From assembly GCA_947037995.1 (NCBI GenBank), contig CAMQUV010000014.1:1-10888 (forward strand): a stretch of 10,888 bases of DNA, written 5' to 3'. Source of the stretch: an uncultured Rikenellaceae bacterium. GTDB taxonomy: Bacteria > Bacteroidota > Bacteroidia > Bacteroidales > Rikenellaceae. Below, in pieces: positions 6,353-10,888 of the stretch. The notes under the pieces are model-generated. The model made no database searches. It was not told where the DNA came from and was given only the letters and a program-made list of their open reading frames with translations. The stretch's first letter is position 1. Each line of letters starts with the position of its first letter. A program made the position numbers and the translations under genes.

Positions 6353-8080
6353 CTATTTCTTGATTTTGTAACCCTCGCCGAAAAGTAATGGCAGGTACGC
6401 TAACGAAGGACTCTCGATAAAATCACCTATCATATATTCGCCCCAACGACTATCAACCAACTCTATAACAGTGCTGCTCTGGGTCACAATTTGTGGGTGG
6501 CGCTCCAGTAGGGCAATTTTTGCACGGGCATCTATCACAGCGCCACTGCTACTTACAGTTATGTCGCGCATCGGGTCGCAGTTTGCCCCTGTTAACCACG
6601 TAATTACGCCCAAAGGGGTATCTAGGGGTATGTGGTTGTCGATTACTATCTTTATAACGCCTGATTCCAAAGAGTTCTCGTGCGAAATTCTCACCTCTAG
6701 CCCTGTCGGATGCTCCGAACCGAGTAATTCGACAGGTAATTTCTCAGTGAGGTCAATCGCTATCTTTCCCCCCATTCCAGTAGTTGGCGTTGCGTGGTCT
6801 AGCACGTCTAATGTACCGTTTACTATCGTGCAATCTCTTAGCGGATTCATAGTTTTTATCGACTCGAGGAAATTGTCTTTGATTGAGACTCCGGGCTTGT
6901 GCGAAAGGATAACGAGACATTTATTAAATCCCATTTGCCCTGCTCCCCAGAGTGCTGCAGCCACTTTGAACGCCTGTGCGGGGTAGCTTTTTTTGATACT
7001 AACTAACACAATATTGTGCGCTACGCCCTCCATTGGCATAAGCATATCCACCACCTCGGGTGCAATTATTTTGCGAATAGGCTCCACGAAAATTCGCTCC
7101 GAGGCCAGCGCAAAATAAAAATCCTCCATCGGGGGTATGCCCACTATCGTAGCTGGGTAAATTGCATTTTTGCGGTGTGTTATTCGGGTGATATGAAATT
7201 TGGGGTAGTAGTCCTCGAGGGAATAAAAACCTGTGTGGTCGCCAAACGGTCCTTCGTAAAACAGCTCTTCGGATGGGTCTACGTAACCCTCCAGTACAAA
7301 ATCAACGTCCGATGGTATGTAAATATTTGATTCTGTGCACTTTACTAACTCTACTGGTTTGCGTTGGATAAATCCTGCAAGCATATATTCGTCAATCCCC
7401 TCGGGTAGTGGGGCAGTGGCGGCAAAAGTGTATATCGGGTCGCCTCCTAGGCATACCGTTACGGGCATTTTTTCGCCTCGCTCCTTGTATTTTCGGTAGT
7501 GGTTTGCCCCGGTCTTATGTATGTGCCAGTGCATACCAGTAGTTTGATTATCAATAACTTGCATACGATACATACCAACATTTTGACTGCCATTGTCGGG
7601 GTCGATTGTGTGAACCATTGGTAGTGTAACGAACGGTGCTGGGTCGTGTGGAGCTGAAGTTAGTATAGGGATTTGTGAGAGGTCGACTTCCATCTGCACC
7701 TCTTGGCACTCACCTTTGCCTTTTTTGCGCTTAGGCATAGCTGTGCTTACCTCTTTGAGTGTGGGAAGAAGTGATAATTTCTCCCATAAGCTCATTTTTG
7801 GTGACATTACTTTAGTGAAAAGTGAGTCTATACGCTGTTCGATTTCGCTTAGATTGTTGACGCTCAATGCTTTATTTATGCGCGAATTAGAGCCCATAAT
7901 GTTAGTAATTACAGGGAATTTGGTCCCCGTATTAGTAAAAAGCAACGCCTTGCCGCCCCCGGGAGATTTGCACTGACGGTCTGTTAGTTCTGCGATTTCG
8001 AGATTGGGTGAAACGGGTGTTTCAATAGTAATAAGCTCGCCCGATTTCTCGAGTTCGGCTATAAAGTTTTTTATATTCAT
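6353..8080 (-). CDS. UbiD-family prenylated-FMN decarboxylase, menaquinone type
   Basis: 575-residue cytoplasmic decarboxylase that needs prenylated FMN, made by a UbiX enzyme not encoded here. The prFMN and metal site is visible: NVGMYRMQV with N167 and R172, GMHWHIHKTGANHY with H185/H188, FVLEGYV with E264, and YEGPFGDHTGFYS with E276 and D281, matching the E-G-P-[FY]-G-[DE] catalytic motif. HRKNAIYPATIVGIPPMED, ALWGAGQMGFNK and LDVLDHATP resemble the menaquinone-biosynthesis decarboxylase branch (SCO4490/MqnL-like). That branch acts on prenylated dihydroxynaphthoate in the futalosine route. Related proteins also occur in genomes with other quinone routes, so the substrate remains open. It heads the minus-strand run that ends with aroA and aroC, which supply chorismate, the quinone precursor. 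It is separated by 81 bases from the lipoprotein gene and shares a 73-base divergent region with cysS. Confidence 0.88.
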   Translation of the reverse strand: MNIKNFIAELEKSGELITIETPVSPNLEIAELTDRQCKSPGGGKALLFTNTGTKFPVITNIMGSNSRINKALSVNNLSEIEQRIDSLFTKVMSPKMSLWEKLSLLPTLKEVSTAMPKRKKGKGECQEVQMEVDLSQIPILTSAPHDPAPFVTLPMVHTIDPDNGSQNVGMYRMQVIDNQTTGMHWHIHKTGANHYRKYKERGEKMPVTVCLGGDPIYTFAATAPLPEGIDEYMLAGFIQRKPVELVKCTESNIYIPSDVDFVLEGYVDPSEELFYEGPFGDHTGFYSLEDYYPKFHITRITHRKNAIYPATIVGIPPMEDFYFALASERIFVEPIRKIIAPEVVDMLMPMEGVAHNIVLVSIKKSYPAQAFKVAAALWGAGQMGFNKCLVILSHKPGVSIKDNFLESIKTMNPLRDCTIVNGTLDVLDHATPTTGMGGKIAIDLTEKLPVELLGSEHPTGLEVRISHENSLESGVIKIVIDNHIPLDTPLGVITWLTGANCDPMRDITVSSSGAVIDARAKIALLERHPQIVTQSSTVIELVDSRWGEYMIGDFIESPSLAYLPLLFGEGYKIKK

Positions 8081-8099
8081 AATTTTTAATTACGGTTTC

Positions 8100-8130
8100 T
8101 TTGTTTAGTCCCCAAAAATACATAAATTTG
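8100..8130 (+). promoter_or_regulatory. cysS promoter (-33 TTTG, -7 TAAATTTG)
   Basis: TTTG at 8100-8103 and TAAATTTG at 8123-8130 are separated by 19 bases, a full match to the Bacteroidota sigma-ABfr promoter. The start of transcription would fall about 15-20 bases before the cysS ATG. The short leader has no Shine-Dalgarno sequence, only A/T-rich sequence. Confidence 0.7.
8113..8120 (-). promoter_or_regulatory. Candidate ubiD -7 box inside the cysS promoter
   Basis: The minus strand reads TATTTTTG (TAnnTTTG), about 33 bases before the ubiD ATG at 8080. No good -33 TTG lies at the usual distance. The box sits between the -33 and -7 elements of the cysS promoter on the other strand, so the two could compete for polymerase. 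Confidence 0.45.
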
Positions 8131-8153
8131 TCCATAAATAAATAAAAATCATT

Positions 8154-9632
8154 ATGAAATTGCAGTTATATAATACCCTGACCCGTAAAAAAGAAGATTT
8201 TGTACCCATTAACTACCCTTTTGTTGGGCTGTATGTTTGTGGTCCAACTGTTTATGGCGACCCACATTTGGGGCACGCTAGGGCGGCATTAACGTTTGAT
8301 TTACTGTTTCGACTTTTGCAATCCGAGGGTTACAAGGTGCGCTATGTCCGTAACATAACGGACGTAGGTCATTTGGAAGCTGACGCAGACCACGGCGAGG
8401 ATAAAATAGCCAAAAAAGCACGACTAGAGCAGCTCGAACCAATGGAGGTTGCGCAATATTACACTAATCGTTATCACTACTATATGCATAAATTGGGGGT
8501 TAAAGACCCTTCGATAGAGCCTCTTGCGAGTGGTCATATACCCGAGCAAATTGAGTTAGTAGAGCAAATTATTGCCAAGGGATACGGTTACGAGAGTAAT
8601 GGTTCGGTATATTTTGACGTAGAGAAATACGCTGACAGCAACAATTATGGCGTATTGAGCGGACGAAAACTCGAGGATATGCAAAGTGGAGGGCGTTCGG
8701 ATAGCTTCACCTCCGAGAAACGCTCTGTTGCAGATTTTGCCCTATGGAAAAAGGCTTCGCCAGAGCATATTATGCGCTGGAACTCACCTTGGGGTGCTGG
8801 TTTTCCCGGATGGCACTGCGAATGTTCGGCGATGAGTAAAAAATATCTCGGAGAAAATTTCGATATTCACGGAGGTGGAATGGACCTTATATTTCCCCAC
8901 CACGAAAGTGAAATGGCGCAGTCCACAGCCTGCAACCACTCGTCGGCTAAATACTGGGTGCACAACAATATGATTACTATGGATGGTAAAAAAATGGGCA
9001 AATCACTCGGTAACGCAATCAATCTTGAACAATTCTTTAGCGGCGAACATAGCCTGCTAGAGCAACCATATCAACCAATGGTCATTAGATTCTTTATGAT
9101 GCAGGCGCACTATCGTTCGACGTTAGATTTTTCGAACGAAGCGCTGAAAGCCTCCGAAAAAGGGCTTGAACGACTGCTTAAAGCGTGGGCGCAGATAGGT
9201 AAAATTACTCCACCAGTTGATACTAACACCGCTACGAATGCCGAAAATATCGTCGGACTATATGAGAAATGCCGCGAAGCTCTGCTGGATGATATGAACT
9301 CTCCTATTGCTATTGCGCACCTGTTCGATGCCACAAAATCTATCAACGCGGCGGCAGAAGGGAAAAAAATAATTAGCCAAAAAGACATTCTCGAACTACA
9401 AAAAACGTTTGACCTAATTCTTGGAACGATACTTGGCATTACTATTGATAATAATCAAAACGATAAAACATCTAACGCGCTATCAGGGGCGATGGAAATG
9501 ATTATTGACCTTAGGCTCAAAGCTCGTGAAAACAAAGACTGGGCGGCCTCGGACTTTATTCGCGACCAACTTGTCAAGCACGATATAAAACTCAAAGATG
9601 GTGCTAATGGTACCGATTGGGAGCTTGATTAA
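8154..9632 (+). CDS. cysS: Cysteinyl-tRNA synthetase
   Basis: Class I aminoacyl-tRNA synthetase charging tRNA-Cys, cytoplasmic, 492 residues, a normal length. Visible: [17 protein letters not shown], where C29 is a zinc ligand and HLGH (38-41) is the HIGH motif; [10 protein letters not shown] with C224 as the second zinc ligand (C222 is an extra Cys); [17 protein letters not shown] with H249 and E253 completing the zinc site; and KMGKS at 280-284 in place of KMSKS, a substitution I recall as usual in Bacteroidota CysRS. The anticodon-binding region covers about 320-492 and starts with [13 protein letters not shown]. The start fits the family, which begins with a strand such as [12 protein letters not shown]. 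It is divergent from ubiD and followed by ilvE after 76 bases without a convincing terminator. Confidence 0.98.
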   Translation: MKLQLYNTLTRKKEDFVPINYPFVGLYVCGPTVYGDPHLGHARAALTFDLLFRLLQSEGYKVRYVRNITDVGHLEADADHGEDKIAKKARLEQLEPMEVAQYYTNRYHYYMHKLGVKDPSIEPLASGHIPEQIELVEQIIAKGYGYESNGSVYFDVEKYADSNNYGVLSGRKLEDMQSGGRSDSFTSEKRSVADFALWKKASPEHIMRWNSPWGAGFPGWHCECSAMSKKYLGENFDIHGGGMDLIFPHHESEMAQSTACNHSSAKYWVHNNMITMDGKKMGKSLGNAINLEQFFSGEHSLLEQPYQPMVIRFFMMQAHYRSTLDFSNEALKASEKGLERLLKAWAQIGKITPPVDTNTATNAENIVGLYEKCREALLDDMNSPIAIAHLFDATKSINAAAEGKKIISQKDILELQKTFDLILGTILGITIDNNQNDKTSNALSGAMEMIIDLRLKARENKDWAASDFIRDQLVKHDIKLKDGANGTDWELD

Positions 9633-9677
9633 GCCTAAAAACCAATCCTTAAATAAAAACTAATTACTCAATAACTA

Positions 9678-9685
9678 TACATTTT
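9678..9685 (+). promoter_or_regulatory. Weak candidate -7 box for ilvE
   Basis: TACATTTT matches TAnnTTTG at all but the last base, and lies 23 bases before the ilvE ATG. No -33 TTG precedes it at the right distance. ilvE may instead depend on read-through from cysS. Confidence 0.25.
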
Positions 9686-9708
9686 ATAATTAACCTAAAT
9701 ACAAAATT

Positions 9709-10728
9709 ATGAAAACACCAGACCAAATTGATTGGAACTTCCTCGGATTTACCTATACTCAAACACCGTATAATATCCGTTGCTATTTCCGTGATGGAAA
9801 ATGGGAACAACCTACCGTGCATACCGAAGAAACTATCCCTATGCATATGGCGGCTAGCTGCCTGCACTACGGACAAGAAGCCTTTGAAGGGCTAAAAGCT
9901 TTTAGAGGAGAGGATGAGAAAATTAGACTGTTTCGTGCCGACAAAAATGCCGAAAGACTACAAAGTTCAGCGGAATATCTGAAAATGGCTGTGCCACCTA
10001 AAGAGCTATTTGTTGAAATGTGTACCAAATTAGTGTCGCTTAATAAAGAATATATCCCACCATTTACAACGGGGGGCTCACTCTATCTTAGACCGCTGCT
10101 TATTGGCACGGGAGCGATGGTGGGAGTAAAACCATCGAACGAATATCTGTTGATAATCTTCTGTACGCCAGTGGGGAATTACTTTCCAAATGGAATGAAA
10201 GGTATTAAAGCAATAATTGATAGAAAACACGACCGTGCTGCACCATTTGGTACCGGGCACGTGAAAGCGGGTGGTAACTATGCTGCCTCTCTACAAAGTG
10301 GCGATATCGCCAAAGAACAAGGTTACGATAGCGCTATCTATCTCGACCCTTCTACGCATCAAAATATTGACGAATGTGGTGCCGCCAACTTCTTTGGTAT
10401 AAAAAATAATAAATATATTACACCTAGCTCGCACTCTGTTCTGCCTTCTATTACTAATATGTCGCTCAGACAAATCGCCGAGGACCTTGGTATGACTGTC
10501 GAAGAACGTGATATACCCGTGTCGGAACTCTCATCGTTCGAAGAAGCTGGTGCCTGCGGAACGGCTGCTGTTATTACACCGATTGAAACAATTGACGACC
10601 CTGCAAATAACTTCTCAGTTACTTATAAATGGGTTGGACCTGTTACGCAAAAACTCTATGAAAAATATAAAGCAATTCAACTTGGACAAGTGCCAGATGA
10701 ACGCGGCTGGAATATTATTGTAGACTAA
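9709..10728 (+). CDS. ilvE: Branched-chain amino acid aminotransferase
   Basis: PLP-dependent class IV aminotransferase that interconverts leucine, isoleucine or valine with their 2-oxo acids, using glutamate/2-oxoglutarate, in the cytoplasm. Visible: HYGQEAFEGLKAFRG (53-67), SLYLRPLLIGTGAMVGVKPS (124-143), VKAGGNYAAS with K186 as the PLP-binding lysine, DECGAANFFGI (221-231) with the conserved glutamate E222, the phosphate-binding LPSITNMSLRQIA (245-257), and GACGTAAVITPI (281-292). The 339-residue length fits the longer (type II) bacterial BCAT group. The ATG is preceded only by A/T-rich sequence. A strong terminator 25 bases after the stop ends the cysS-ilvE unit. Confidence 0.96.
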   Translation: MKTPDQIDWNFLGFTYTQTPYNIRCYFRDGKWEQPTVHTEETIPMHMAASCLHYGQEAFEGLKAFRGEDEKIRLFRADKNAERLQSSAEYLKMAVPPKELFVEMCTKLVSLNKEYIPPFTTGGSLYLRPLLIGTGAMVGVKPSNEYLLIIFCTPVGNYFPNGMKGIKAIIDRKHDRAAPFGTGHVKAGGNYAASLQSGDIAKEQGYDSAIYLDPSTHQNIDECGAANFFGIKNNKYITPSSHSVLPSITNMSLRQIAEDLGMTVEERDIPVSELSSFEEAGACGTAAVITPIETIDDPANNFSVTYKWVGPVTQKLYEKYKAIQLGQVPDERGWNIIVD

Positions 10729-10753
10729 TGTAACTCCAACATAATCGCAATTT

Positions 10754-10786
10754 AAAGGGCTCACTATATTATAGTGTGCCCTTTTT
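10754..10786 (+). terminator. Intrinsic terminator after ilvE
   Basis: AAAGGGC (10754-10760) pairs with GCCCTTT (10778-10784) and CACTAT (10762-10767) pairs with ATAGTG (10771-10776). The result is a 13-bp stem with one T-T mismatch, a 3-base loop and a run of five T (10782-10786). It is the clearest terminator in the window. Confidence 0.85.
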
Positions 10787-10789
10787 GTA

Positions 10790-10888
10790 TTGCGCCGGGG
10801 GTCAGAAACTCCTTTGCCTATGCCTGTCGTCATACTGGCATAGGCGAAGCTAAGAATATCGAAGGCCTCCCCCAGCCGGAGATGTTCT
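10790..10888. repeat. GC-rich structured element, probably half of an interspersed palindromic repeat
   Basis: About 56% GC against roughly 40% in the genes before it. GCCTATGCC (10816-10824) and GGCATAGGC (10837-10845) are perfect inverted repeats with a 12-base loop. The stem extends outward to CTTT/GAAG through a G-T pair (10812-10849). GGGGG (10797-10801) can pair with CCCCC (10869-10873) outside it. The words GTCATACTGGCATAGGCGAA, GAATATCG and GGAGATGTTCT resemble widespread environmental intergenic repeats of the type GTCATNCTGAGCGAAGCGAA...GAGATG. No coding frame is seen. The window edge cuts the element. Confidence 0.55.

Noticed and set aside
6471..6986. Plus-strand open frame of 171 codons opposite ubiD
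   Set aside because: Fully antisense to the conserved UbiD C-terminal half, with no start signal or homologous pattern.
10615..10833. Minus-strand open frame running from the right-edge repeat into ilvE
   Set aside because: It crosses the terminator and the ilvE coding end in antisense and has no protein-like features.
1..10888. tRNA or rRNA genes, CRISPR arrays, insertion sequences, phage or defence genes
   Set aside because: Reading both strands gave no cloverleaf-like tRNA, no regularly spaced repeats, no transposase or integrase, and all sizeable genes have housekeeping or envelope assignments.

Overview
The window reads as a moderately AT-rich chromosomal piece from a member of the Bacteroidota, probably order Bacteroidales. 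The protein sequences fit this phylum: a SurA-type chaperone next to a paralogous lipoprotein, a short-form AroC, a CysRS with KMGKS, and lipoproteins with a Bacteroidales look. Gene starts lack clear Shine-Dalgarno sequences. Several starts are preceded by the Bacteroidota -7 promoter box TAnnTTTG. All calls come from reading the sequence; no database search was run.

Layout. (1) Positions 1-1497, minus strand: a two-gene periplasmic folding unit. A SurA-N-like lipoprotein is followed by surA, which runs off the left edge. (2) Positions 1498-2129: about 630 bases without a gene. They hold an 89-base G-free tract, a nearly pure A/T tract, six copies of TTAnnnACA in one orientation, hairpins and a candidate terminator. 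This is the least explained part of the window. (3) Positions 2130-8080, minus strand: five genes in one direction, transcribed in the order UbiD-family decarboxylase, double-FKBP-like lipoprotein, RsmI-family methyltransferase, aroA (GTG start), aroC. (4) Positions 8081-8153: a compact divergent promoter region. (5) Positions 8154-10728, plus strand: cysS then ilvE, closed by a strong intrinsic terminator at 10754-10786. (6) From about 10790 to the right edge: a GC-rich structured element, probably one half of an interspersed palindromic repeat.

How the genes fit together. aroA and aroC carry out the last two steps to chorismate. The UbiD-family enzyme at the head of the same run resembles menaquinone-type decarboxylases, so chorismate supply and quinone synthesis may be linked. 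The two minus-strand regions also encode three envelope proteins related to prolyl isomerases or their chaperone domains. cysS and ilvE are housekeeping genes of translation and branched-chain amino acid synthesis. Most of the window is ordinary core metabolism. I see no phage, CRISPR, toxin or defence system, and I did not find a clear new biological system. The best leads are the 1498-2129 intergenic region, the repeat at the right edge and the degenerate FKBP-like lipoprotein.
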